Shown: positions 47,829 through 55,746 of the stretch, one piece after another
Position numbering within the stretch: position 1 is the first letter of the stretch
Layout: every line of letters begins with the position of its first letter
Source of the DNA: Pelagibius sp. CAU 1746
GTDB lineage: Bacteria; Pseudomonadota; Alphaproteobacteria; Kiloniellales; Kiloniellaceae
Assembly: GCF_039839785.1 (NCBI RefSeq)
Contig: NZ_JBDOQT010000001.1
Span: 2,046,001-2,110,000, forward strand
DNA length: 64,000 nucleotides
Reading direction: 5' to 3'
Notes under the pieces: model-generated
What the model saw: only the letters and a program-made list of their open reading frames with translations
Database searches by the model: none
What the model was told of the DNA's origin: nothing
Program-made: the position numbers and the translations under genes

Positions 47829-47990
47829 GACGTCATCCTTCGAGACGCTTGCTGCGCAAGCTCCTCAGGATGAGGCTACTGGCGTTGAAGTTCCCAAAAT
47901 GAAAAGCCCCTCACCCTGAGGAGCGCTCATCAGAGCGCATCTCGACCTGCCTTCGCCGAAGCGGAGCCGCTTCGGCTTCGCGCAGGCAGG
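47829..47990. repeat. palindromic intergenic repeat, second copy of the CTTCGAGACG family
   Basis: CGTCATCCTTCGAGACGCTT, then GCTCCTCAGGATGAGG, followed after a spacer by CTCACCCTGAGGAGCGCTC and GCGCATCTCGACCTGCC. The arms match those of the repeat near 5081-5185. A further GCCGAAGCGGAGCCGCTTCGGC hairpin lies at about 47957-47978. Confidence 0.75.
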
Positions 47991-48030
47991 AGGGCGAGGG
48001 GCTCAGTTCCCCTGCCGAAAGCGGGTCGGC

Positions 48031-48990
48031 CTAGTCGAAGGCCTCTTCCCAGGTGCCCTGGGTGGCGGCCTTGGAGTATTCGGTCGCGCGGTTCTCGAAG
48101 AAGTTGGTGTGCTCGACGCCGTTCAGGATCGCGTCCAGCCAGGGCAGGGGGTTCTTTGCCGAGCGGTAGATCGGCTGCAGGCCCAGTTGGGTCAGGCGGC
48201 GGTCGGCGATGTAGCGGATGTAGGCCTTCACGTCCACCGGCTCCAGGCCCTCGACGCCGCCCTGCTCGAAGGCCAGGTCGATGAAGGCGTCCTCGTGCGT
48301 CACGATGGTCTCGCAGGCCTTGTAGAGGTCTTTCTCGAAGGCGTCGGTCCAGATCTCCGGGTTTTCCTCGATGAAGGTCTTGAACAGGCGGATCGCCGAC
48401 TGGGTGTGCAGCGACTCGTCGCGCACCGACCAGGTGACGATCTGGCCCATGCCCTTCATCTTGTTGAAGCGCGGGAAGTTCAGCAGGATCGCGAAGGAGG
48501 CGAAGAGCTGCAGGCCCTCGGTGAAGGCGCCGAAGACGGCCAGGGTCTTGGCGATGTCTTCCTTGGTGTCGCAGCCGAACTCCTGCATGTAGTCGTACTT
48601 GTCCTTCATCTCCTTGTAGTGGAGGAAGGCGGAGTACTCGGCCTCCGGCATGCCGATAGTGTCCAGCAGGTAGGAGTAGGCGGCGATGTGCACCGTCTCC
48701 ATGTTGGAGAAGGCCGAGAGCATCATCTGCACCTCGGTCGGCTGGAACACGCGGCTGTAGTGGCGCATGTAGCAGTTGTTCACTTCCACGTCCGACTGGG
48801 TGAAGAAGCGGAAGATCTGGCTCAAGAGGTTGCGCTCCGCGTCCGTCAGGTTGCGGTTCCAGTCCTTCACGTCGTCGGCCAGCGGCACTTCTTCCGGCAG
48901 CCAGTGCAGGCGCTGCTGCATCAGCCAGGCGTCATAGGCCCAGGGGTAGCGGAAGGGCTTGTAGACGGGGCTGGCATCGAGCAGGGACAT
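48031..48990 (-). CDS. nrdB: class Ia ribonucleotide reductase, beta subunit
   Basis: A 319-residue R2 protein that makes the tyrosyl radical for NrdA. The di-iron ligands and the radical tyrosine fit the family spacing: D67 in QSDVEV, E98-x-x-H101-x-x-x-Y105 in METVHIAAYSYLLD, and VRDESLHTQS later. The C-terminal tail that docks on NrdA (TEYSKAATQGTWEEAFD) is present. The size is short compared with E. coli NrdB but normal for alphaproteobacteria. It lies 217 bp downstream of nrdA on the same strand, with a hairpin between them. Confidence 0.96.
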   Translation of the reverse strand: MSLLDASPVYKPFRYPWAYDAWLMQQRLHWLPEEVPLADDVKDWNRNLTDAERNLLSQIFRFFTQSDVEVNNCYMRHYSRVFQPTEVQMMLSAFSNMETVHIAAYSYLLDTIGMPEAEYSAFLHYKEMKDKYDYMQEFGCDTKEDIAKTLAVFGAFTEGLQLFASFAILLNFPRFNKMKGMGQIVTWSVRDESLHTQSAIRLFKTFIEENPEIWTDAFEKDLYKACETIVTHEDAFIDLAFEQGGVEGLEPVDVKAYIRYIADRRLTQLGLQPIYRSAKNPLPWLDAILNGVEHTNFFENRATEYSKAATQGTWEEAFD

Positions 48991-49090
48991 CTTGTCGTTT
49001 CTCCCAAGGATGGCATCGCGCTTCTCTGGCGGGCGCGATCGCCGTGTCTGTCAAAAAATTTCGTACTCAAAAATGTATCCGGGGGAAGTT

Positions 49091-49122
49091 GGGGCCGGCG
49101 GTCCCCCCGAACCACCGGCCCC
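49091..49122 (-). terminator. hairpin in the nrdA-nrdB spacer
   Basis: GGGGCCGG-C-GGT pairs with ACC-A-CCGGCCCC across an 8-base loop, with one mismatch. It lies in the 217-bp gap between nrdA and nrdB and could reduce read-through into nrdB or protect an RNA end. Confidence 0.55.
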
Positions 49123-49207
49123 TTTCACCCCCGAAGCGCGTCTAGCGCACCTTAGCCCTTCGAAGGTCTCTAGCCTCGCGGCCGCTGCAGCCGCCGCGAC
49201 AGCCTTG

Positions 49208-51220
49208 TCACTGGCAGGCGAGACACTCCTCATAGTCGGTGGTCGATTCCGCCGCGGCCGGCAGATCCTTGGAGGCGATCTTGCCGAGATGCGGCACCGT
49301 CGTCGCCACGGCCGCCGGCTGGGACGACTCCGCGCGCTGGATCGATTTGGAGCGGCAGTAGTAGAGGCTCTTTACGCCCTTCTTCCAGGCCTGGTAGTGG
49401 ATCTGGTGCAGGTCGCGCTTGTGCACGTCGGCCGGCACGAAGACGTTCAGCGACTGCGCCTGGCAGATGAACTCGGCGCGGTCGCCGGCGTGCTCGATGA
49501 GCCAGCGCTGGTCCAGCTCGAAAGCGGTCTTGAAGACGTCCTTGTCGTCGTCGTCCAAAAAGTCCAGGTGCTGCACCGAACCGCCGTTGATGGTGATGGA
49601 GGTCCAGACGTCCTCGTTGTTCTCGCCCTTTTCCTCCAGCAGCGCGGTCAGGTGCTTGTTGCGCACGTTGAAGGAGCCCGACAGCGTCTTGTGGGTGAAG
49701 GAGTTGGCCGCGATGGGCTCGATGCCCGGCGAGGCGCCGCCGCAGATGATCGAGATCGAGGCGGTCGGCGCGATGGCCATCTTGTTGGAGAAGCGCTCCA
49801 TGATGCCGAACTCCTCGGCATCGGGGCAGGGTCCGCGTTCCTCGGCCAGCTTCTTCGAGGCGGCGTCGGCGCCTTTGCGGATGTGGGCGAAGATCTTCTT
49901 GTTCCACACCTTGGCCATGACGCCTTCCAGGGGAATGCGGTTGGCCTGCATGAAGGAGTGGAAGCCCATGACGCCAAGGCCCACCGAGCGCTCGCGCAGG
50001 GCCGAGTACTTGGCGCGGGCCATGCCTTCGGGCGCCTTGTCGATGAAGTCCTGCAGCACGTTGTCGAGGAAGCGCATGACGTCCTCGATGAAGCCTTCCT
50101 CCTCCTGCCATTCGAAATACTTCTCGAGGTTCAGCGAGGAGAGGCAGCACACCGCGGTGCGGTCGACGCCGTGGTGGTCGACGCCGGTCGGCAGGGTGAT
50201 CTCGCTGCAGAGGTTCGACATCTTCACGGTGAGGCCGGCCAGCTTGTGGTGCTCCGGGATCTGCCGGTTCACGTGGTCGCCGTAGATGATGTAGGGCTCG
50301 CCGGTCTCGATGCGGGCGGTGAGGATGCGGATCCACAGGTCGCGGGCGCGCACCTTGCGGATCACGGCGTTGTCCTTGGGGCTGGTCAGGCCCCATTCCT
50401 CGTCCTTCTCGACGGCGCGCATGAAGGCGTCGGAGATGACGATGCCGTGGTGCAGGTTCAGCGCCTTGCGGTTGGGATCGCCGCCGGTTGGTCGGCGCAG
50501 CTCGATGAATTCCTCGATCTCCGGGTGGGAGATCGGGATGTAACAGGCCGCCGAGCCGCGCCGTAGCGAACCCTGGCTGATCGCCAGGGTAAGGGAATCC
50601 ATGACCCGGATGAAGGGGATGATGCCGGAGGTCTTGCCGTTGTGGCCGACCTTCTCGCCGATGGAGCGCAGGTTGCCCCAGTAGCTGCCGATGCCGCCGC
50701 CGCGCGCGGCCAGCCAGACGTTCTCGTTCCACAGGTCGACGATGCCGTCCAGGCTGTCGCCGGCCTCGTTGAGGAAGCAGGAGATCGGCAGGCCGCGGTT
50801 AGTGCCGCCGTTGGACAGCACCGGCGTGGCCGGCATGAACCACAGCTTCGAGATGTAGTCATAGAGCCGCTGGGCATGGGCGCTGTCGTCGGCATAGTGG
50901 GCCGCGACCCGGGCGAAGAGATCCTGGTAGGACTCCTCCGGCATGAGGTAGCGGTCGCTGAGCGTCGCCTTGCCGAACTCGGTCAGGTTGGCGTCGCGGC
51001 TGCGGTCCATGTGGACCCTGATGCCGCGCGCGTTCTGGAACTCGTCGCGCACTTCCCGGGCGTCGAAGAGGTCCTCGCTGTCGTCGTTGGCGGGCTGGAC
51101 CGGGGCCGTCTGAATCGGGGGGAGGGCTTCGGCTTGTTTTCCTAGCGACCTTGCGTTATCCACAAGATCCGGTCCGGATTCATCCGACGTGGTGCGCCCG
51201 AAAATCCCCGATCCATCCAT
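49208..51220 (-). CDS. nrdA: class Ia ribonucleoside-diphosphate reductase, alpha subunit
   Basis: A 670-residue R1 protein that reduces ribonucleotides to deoxyribonucleotides. The active-site cysteines are visible in PISCFLNEAGDS, the thiyl-radical segment MSNLCSEITLP and VCCLSSLN, and the redox pair at the C-terminus in EECLACQ. It lacks the long ATP-cone N-terminus of E. coli NrdA, so allosteric activity control may differ. GGAGGGG before ATG 51220 supports the start; the frame extends to 51253. Two NrdR boxes lie 60-110 bp upstream. It is divergent from the YedK-type gene. Confidence 0.96.
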   Translation of the reverse strand: MDGSGIFGRTTSDESGPDLVDNARSLGKQAEALPPIQTAPVQPANDDSEDLFDAREVRDEFQNARGIRVHMDRSRDANLTEFGKATLSDRYLMPEESYQDLFARVAAHYADDSAHAQRLYDYISKLWFMPATPVLSNGGTNRGLPISCFLNEAGDSLDGIVDLWNENVWLAARGGGIGSYWGNLRSIGEKVGHNGKTSGIIPFIRVMDSLTLAISQGSLRRGSAACYIPISHPEIEEFIELRRPTGGDPNRKALNLHHGIVISDAFMRAVEKDEEWGLTSPKDNAVIRKVRARDLWIRILTARIETGEPYIIYGDHVNRQIPEHHKLAGLTVKMSNLCSEITLPTGVDHHGVDRTAVCCLSSLNLEKYFEWQEEEGFIEDVMRFLDNVLQDFIDKAPEGMARAKYSALRERSVGLGVMGFHSFMQANRIPLEGVMAKVWNKKIFAHIRKGADAASKKLAEERGPCPDAEEFGIMERFSNKMAIAPTASISIICGGASPGIEPIAANSFTHKTLSGSFNVRNKHLTALLEEKGENNEDVWTSITINGGSVQHLDFLDDDDKDVFKTAFELDQRWLIEHAGDRAEFICQAQSLNVFVPADVHKRDLHQIHYQAWKKGVKSLYYCRSKSIQRAESSQPAAVATTVPHLGKIASKDLPAAAESTTDYEECLACQ
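51156..51164. promoter_or_regulatory. consensus DnaA box inside the nrdA 5' end
   Basis: TTATCCACA, the exact DnaA-box consensus, lies in the first codons of nrdA (antisense to it). Two one-mismatch sites lie upstream (TGTGGATGA at 51255-51263 and TTACCCACA at 51429-51437). Confidence 0.5.
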
Positions 51221-51254
51221 GCTTTTTTCCCCTCCGTCCACAGTTTGATCCACC

Positions 51255-51263
51255 TGTGGATGA
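51255..51263. promoter_or_regulatory. DnaA-box-like site, one mismatch
   Basis: TGTGGATGA differs by one base from the reverse consensus TGTGGATAA, and sits between the nrdA start and the NrdR boxes. Confidence 0.4.
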
Positions 51264-51282
51264 CTGTGGTATTCAATTACGG

Positions 51283-51329
51283 TAACAATATCTGGGGCTG
51301 ATGCCCATCGCCCACACCAGATATGGGTC
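51283..51329. promoter_or_regulatory. paired NrdR boxes upstream of nrdA
   Basis: Two 16-base sites resemble the NrdR consensus (ACACWATATATWGTGT): 51283-51298 (reverse strand CCCCAGATATTGTT) and 51314-51329 (ACACCAGATATGGGTC). Their starts are 31 bp apart, three helical turns, the spacing usual for NrdR pairs. NrdR is the ATP/dATP-sensing repressor of ribonucleotide reductase genes. Confidence 0.75.
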
Positions 51330-51428
51330 TCAATCTATACCGGGTGCCTTGAATCTGTCATCGTGAACAAAGCAAGAACATTTACCATAGTAACGCCTGA
51401 TGCCGTTGCGGCAAGGGTGCGGGCCGGG

Positions 51429-51437
51429 TTACCCACA
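51429..51437. promoter_or_regulatory. DnaA-box-like site, one mismatch
   Basis: TTACCCACA differs by one base from TTATCCACA, 40 bp before the start of the YedK-type gene and in the same divergent promoter region as nrdA. Confidence 0.35.
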
Positions 51438-51476
51438 AGAATCTCTCGTCGTGCCGTATACGGGGAGGGTTGAATC

Positions 51477-52187
51477 ATGTGCGGGCGCTTCCTGCTGACC
51501 GCGCCGCCGGAAGCGGTGCAGCGGCTTTTCGGCTTCCTGGAGCAGCCGAATCTGGAGCCGCGCTACAACATCGCGCCCAGCCAGGCGGTGGCGGCGATGA
51601 TCCGCGACGACCAGGCGCGGCGGCATTTCGTGTGGATGCGCTGGGGGTTGCTGCCGTCCTGGTCGAAGGAAGGGCGGCATCCCGGAGAACCGGGGCGGGC
51701 GCCCCTCATCAACGCGCGGGCCGAGACGGTGGCGGAGAAGCCCTCCTTCCGCGATGCCTTCGCCCGGCGCCGCTGCGTGGTCTTCGCCGACGGGTTCTAC
51801 GAATGGCGCCAGGGCGGCAATCGCCAACCCTATTGCATCCGGCTGACCGACGGCGCGCCCTTCGCCTTCGCGGCGATCTGGGAACCCACCGCCGGGGAGC
51901 AGGGGGAGCCGGCGGGGGGCTGCGCCCTCATCACCACGCAGGCGAACGCGAAGATGGCCGAGGTGCATCATCGTATGCCGGTGATCCTGACGCCGGAGGA
52001 AGTCGGCCCCTGGCTGGACCCGGCCGCGTCACGCGACGCCTTGGCGGCTTTGCTGAAGCCGCTGCCGGACGCCGCGGTGACCCTGACGCCGGTCTCCAAG
52101 CGGGTGAATTCCGTGCGTGAGGACGACGCCGAACTGCTGCGCGAGGAGGAGCTGCCCGCCGCGCCCTCGCAGCTCGACCTTTTCTAG
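51477..52187 (+). CDS. SOS response-associated peptidase family protein (HMCES/YedK)
   Basis: A 236-residue SRAP protein. The N-terminal catalytic cysteine follows the initiator methionine (MCGRF, C2) and forms a thiazolidine crosslink with abasic sites in single-stranded DNA. NARAETVAEKPSFRDAF, RCVVFADGFYEW and the late HHRMPVIL (conserved His) complete the family pattern. It protects replication forks from abasic damage. ATG 51477 is required because Cys2 must be exposed. It shares its upstream region with nrdA. Confidence 0.93.
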   Translation: MCGRFLLTAPPEAVQRLFGFLEQPNLEPRYNIAPSQAVAAMIRDDQARRHFVWMRWGLLPSWSKEGRHPGEPGRAPLINARAETVAEKPSFRDAFARRRCVVFADGFYEWRQGGNRQPYCIRLTDGAPFAFAAIWEPTAGEQGEPAGGCALITTQANAKMAEVHHRMPVILTPEEVGPWLDPAASRDALAALLKPLPDAAVTLTPVSKRVNSVREDDAELLREEELPAAPSQLDLF

Positions 52188-52221
52188 TGCGATTTTTCTA
52201 GTGCGCTTTCGGTCCTGATGT

Positions 52222-53250
52222 TCAGACCGAAGAGGCGCCTGCCTGCTGCCCTTCGAAGATCTTCTGCAACACTTCGGGCGTGATGTCGGCTTCGCCTTCC
52301 GCGCCGACGCTGCTCAGGTAGGCGCCGATGGCGTTTCGCGTGCGCGGCCCCGACAGGCCGTCCACCGGCCCCGCATTGAATCCCAGCTGGTTGAGGCTGT
52401 GCTGGACGTACATCACCGTCGGTTTGTCGGCGAAGTCGGCCTCGTTCGAAGGGCGGAAGGCGCTGGCGCGGCTCTTGGCCTCCTCGATCTGCAGCGGCGT
52501 CATCTTGTTGGCGATGGCGGCGCGCACCTCGCCGGCCTTGCCGTGGCCGCGGTTGCTGGCGATGTCGAGCCAGGCATAGCCGGAGGTCAGGTTCTTTGGC
52601 AGCCCCAGGCCCGCGGCCTGCACCACACCATAGGAGAAGGCGCCATCGGCATGGCCCTGCGCTGCGGCTTTGCCGTACCAGCGCGCGGCCCAGGACAGGT
52701 TCTTGGTCACGCCGCGGCCGTTGGCGTAGCACTCGCCCAGCAGGTACTGCCCTCCGGGGTGGCCCTGGCTGGCGGCATTGCCGAGGTAGCGCACGGCGCG
52801 GACGTAGTCCTGCTCCACGCCGGCGCCGTTGTAGAGCGCGGCGCCGACGGCGTACTGCGCGCGCGGTTCGCCCCGCGCGGCGGCGGCGTTGATCCACTTG
52901 GCTCCGGCGTTGAGATCCTTCTCCACGCCGAGCCCGGCGTTGTAGGCCTCGCCGGTCTCGTAGGCGGCGGGGCCGTGGCCGCGTTCGGCGGCGTCGAGGA
53001 AATGGGCGAAGGCGTCCTCGTTCCTGCCTTGGTCGCGCAGTCCAAGGCCTTTCTGATAGATGGCTTCGGCCAGTTCGCCGCCGCTCAGCCCTTCGAATTC
53101 CGGATCGTCGGTGTTGAGGGCGCCGGACAGGGTCCGGTCGGCGCCGTCCAAGGTGTCCTTCACTTCGGTGCAGGCAAATCCCCCGAGCCCCACCAGGAAG
53201 AGCGCGGCGACCACGCCCAGCGGCTTTGCAATGCCTGTGATGATTTTCAT
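52222..53250 (-). CDS. Sel1-repeat lipoprotein with C-terminal peptidoglycan-binding-like domain
   Basis: A 342-residue protein with a lipoprotein-like signal (hydrophobic core then GGFAC, C27). About five Sel1/TPR-like repeats follow (for example GLGVEKDLNAGAKWINAAAA and GRGVTKNLSWAARWYGKAAA). The C-terminal segment VQHSLNQLGFNAGPVDGLSGPRTRNAI is a PG_binding_1-type motif, suggesting contact with the cell wall. Sel1 proteins usually scaffold complexes. ATG 53250 overlaps the end of the upstream glycosyltransferase gene by four bases, implying translational coupling. Confidence 0.85.
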   Translation of the reverse strand: MKIITGIAKPLGVVAALFLVGLGGFACTEVKDTLDGADRTLSGALNTDDPEFEGLSGGELAEAIYQKGLGLRDQGRNEDAFAHFLDAAERGHGPAAYETGEAYNAGLGVEKDLNAGAKWINAAAARGEPRAQYAVGAALYNGAGVEQDYVRAVRYLGNAASQGHPGGQYLLGECYANGRGVTKNLSWAARWYGKAAAQGHADGAFSYGVVQAAGLGLPKNLTSGYAWLDIASNRGHGKAGEVRAAIANKMTPLQIEEAKSRASAFRPSNEADFADKPTVMYVQHSLNQLGFNAGPVDGLSGPRTRNAIGAYLSSVGAEGEADITPEVLQKIFEGQQAGASSV

Positions 53251-54413
53251 CTAACTTTCCCCTCCGAATAGGCGGCTCTCCCCGCCGGGCCGCGACTGGG
53301 CGGCCCCTGTCCCGTCAAATGCCGTTTGTCGCTTTGCGCGTCTTCGATTTCCCGCAGCAGATCGTCGATTGCCGCCTGAACGGCGCCAAGCGGGATGTGC
53401 TCCATGGCCGCGCCGTCCGTCTGCCCCGCCGCATCGCCTGCGAAGTCTTGTGCCCGCAGCACCCGGGCATGAGCGACCAGCGGCGCGAATTTTTCCGGCG
53501 GCGTCGGGCCGAAAAGTGAAATCAGCGGACAGTTCGCCGCCGCCATCATGTGACCGACCCCCGCATCGTTGGCCACGGCCAGGCTGAGGCGCCGTGCCAG
53601 GGCGATGGTGACCAGGGGCGAGGGGCCGGCGTCCTCCACCGCCTGGGACTGCAACGGCAGCAGTGCCGCCGGCACCGCTTCGGCGACCCGCGCGGCCCAG
53701 TCGCTTTCCTCCGGGCCGAGGAAGACGACCGGCGTACTACCGGCGTGGAGCAGCGCCTCGGCGAGGTCCAGATAACGTTCCAGCGGCCAGCACTTGTGCT
53801 TGCCCCCGGCCCCCGGCGCCAGGCCGATGTAGCGGCGCCCGGCCGGCAGCAGGGCGGTGGCCAGGGCGTCGAGCCGCGGATCGCCGGGCAGTTCGCCCGA
53901 AGTGTCGGCCGGCCGGCCGCTGGCCAGTTCCACCAGGCTCAAGAGCTGCTGCACCATGGCCGGCGGCTTCTCGCGCGGCTTGGGTGGGCGGCGGCTGGAA
54001 AAGAAATAGTCGGCGGCGCCGGAAATGAAATGTTCGTGCGGAATGCGCCGCAGCAGCAGCGTCGTGCCGGCGCGGCGTTGGCTGTCGATGATCAGGTCGA
54101 AGCGGCGCCCCTCCATAGGGGTACCCTTGAGGGCGGGGCTCAAGGCCTCGTGCCAGTGCCGCCCGACGTCGGCCTCTTCGACGACCTCGTCCAGGAGGCC
54201 GCGGACCAGCGGCGCGAGGCCGTGGGCGTAGGCCGATTTGCCTTTGCCGGCAAGCCAGGTGATGCGCGCGTGGGGGAAGGCGTTGCGCAGGGCGCGCAGG
54301 AAAGGCAGCTTGATCAGGCCGTCGCCAACCAGGTCCAAGCCGACGTAGACCAGCACGGACCCCGGCGCCAACTCCAACGCGGGCGGTTCGACAGCTGGAG
54401 ACATTACCCCCAT
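53247..54413 (-). CDS. glycosyltransferase family 9 (heptosyltransferase-like) protein
   Basis: A 388-residue GT-B enzyme. VYVGLDLVGDGLIKLPFLRALRNAFP opens the N-terminal fold; YIGLAPGAGGKHKCWPLERY and NDAGVGHMMAAANCPLISLFGPTPPEKFAP form the nucleotide-sugar side and are typical of ADP-heptose:LPS transferases. The N-terminal aspartate of the family is in VGDGL. It probably adds heptose to lipid A-core or another surface glycan at the inner-membrane face. ATG 54413 is used; ATG 54404 is an alternative. It is coupled to the Sel1 lipoprotein gene. Confidence 0.85.
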   Translation of the reverse strand: MGVMSPAVEPPALELAPGSVLVYVGLDLVGDGLIKLPFLRALRNAFPHARITWLAGKGKSAYAHGLAPLVRGLLDEVVEEADVGRHWHEALSPALKGTPMEGRRFDLIIDSQRRAGTTLLLRRIPHEHFISGAADYFFSSRRPPKPREKPPAMVQQLLSLVELASGRPADTSGELPGDPRLDALATALLPAGRRYIGLAPGAGGKHKCWPLERYLDLAEALLHAGSTPVVFLGPEESDWAARVAEAVPAALLPLQSQAVEDAGPSPLVTIALARRLSLAVANDAGVGHMMAAANCPLISLFGPTPPEKFAPLVAHARVLRAQDFAGDAAGQTDGAAMEHIPLGAVQAAIDDLLREIEDAQSDKRHLTGQGPPSRGPAGRAAYSEGKVR

Positions 54414-54624
54414 TCGCTTTCCAAATTGCCGACGTCCACCTTAATTCGAGAATTCCGGGCCCGGCCGCGAACGGACCTGAAGCTACACCTTCAATCGACT
54501 GTGCGGTGACTCTACAAGAGGCAAAATAGCGGCATAAAGAACGTTATAAAAATGTAATTTTATATAAATCTACGGTGTGAAATAGTGTTTTTTGCCGATA
54601 TTCCCCGGAGCAGAAAGGTCCGTC

Positions 54625-55623
54625 ATGCAGGCCCTCTTGCCGCTGAAATGGCGCCTGGTGACCCGGCGCCTGGCGGCGGCTGCCGCCCTGGGCGCGCTCG
54701 CCGTTACCACCGCCGCCGTCCTGGCCCCCCGCGCCGCCCTCGCCGAGGAAGCGGCGCCGCCGCTCGTCGACGTCGCCTGGCTGCGTGCCAATGCTGAGCG
54801 CGACGACCTGGTGGTGCTCGACATCCGCAACCAGCTCGACGGCGGTTCGGAGCAGGTCTACCGGGCCGGGCACATCCCCGGCGCCATCTACAGCGACTAT
54901 TTGAAGGCCGGCTGGCGTACCGAGCGCGACGGCGTTCCCGCCCAACTGCCCCGGCTGGAAACCCTGGAGGCGCTGATCGGAGAGTTGGGCATCAGCAACG
55001 ACAGTCAGGTGGTTATCGTCTCGGCCGGCACCGGCGCCCTCGATGCCGGCAGCGCCGCGCGTGTCTACTGGACCTTCAAGGTGGTGGGCCACGACAAGGT
55101 CTCGATCTTGGATGGCGGCTACCGCGCCTACACGGCCGATCCCGCCAACCCGGTGGAAAGCGGCTGGGTCGACCCGCTGCCCGACATCTTTTCCGCCGAG
55201 CTGCGCCCCGAACTGCTGGCCGACCGCGCCGATGTCGAGGCGGCGCGCGCGCAGGGCGGTCTGCTGATCGACGCCCGGCCGGTGGAGTACTACCTGGGCC
55301 AGAAGCGCCATACCTGGGCCAAGCGCGCGGGCACCATTCCCGGCGCGGTCTCGGTGCCGGACTCCAGCTTCGTCGACGCGGCGGGCCATTTCGTGAAGGC
55401 CGAGGGCATCGGCGACCTGCTGCAGCGCGCCGGCCTGTCGCCGGACGGCGAAGGCGCCGGCTCCATCATGTTCTGCAACACCGGCCATTGGGCGGCGCTC
55501 GGCTGGTTTGCCCAGAGCGAGATCCTGGGCCAGAAGAACGCGCGGGTCTACGACGGCTCCATGGTCGACTGGTCCGCCCAGGCGGCGCTGCCGGTGCAGC
55601 AGGGCACGCCCGTCACCGAATAA
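54625..55623 (+). CDS. tandem-rhodanese sulfurtransferase, exported
   Basis: A 332-residue protein with an N-terminal signal or anchor (RLAAAAALGALAVTTAAVLA, cleavage near ALAEE) and two rhodanese domains. The first domain has no cysteine in its loop (VSAGTGALDAGSA) and is structural; the second has the persulfide-carrying cysteine in FCNTGHWAAL (C284). Such enzymes move sulfane sulfur from thiosulfate to an acceptor, here likely in the periplasm. AAAGG precedes ATG 54625; a TTG at 54592 is a weaker alternative. A YeeE-type transporter gene follows about 120 bp on. Confidence 0.9.
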   Translation: MQALLPLKWRLVTRRLAAAAALGALAVTTAAVLAPRAALAEEAAPPLVDVAWLRANAERDDLVVLDIRNQLDGGSEQVYRAGHIPGAIYSDYLKAGWRTERDGVPAQLPRLETLEALIGELGISNDSQVVIVSAGTGALDAGSAARVYWTFKVVGHDKVSILDGGYRAYTADPANPVESGWVDPLPDIFSAELRPELLADRADVEAARAQGGLLIDARPVEYYLGQKRHTWAKRAGTIPGAVSVPDSSFVDAAGHFVKAEGIGDLLQRAGLSPDGEGAGSIMFCNTGHWAALGWFAQSEILGQKNARVYDGSMVDWSAQAALPVQQGTPVTE

Positions 55624-55746
55624 CGCGCGCGCCGGATAAAGCGCGCGCCGGTCAAGGCCGCTCACGATGCCGTGCGTCCGCCTCGACAGACGGGCGCCGC
55701 GGCGCTTTTATCTGTTACCAGGATGCTCAACAGAGAACGCCCAGCG

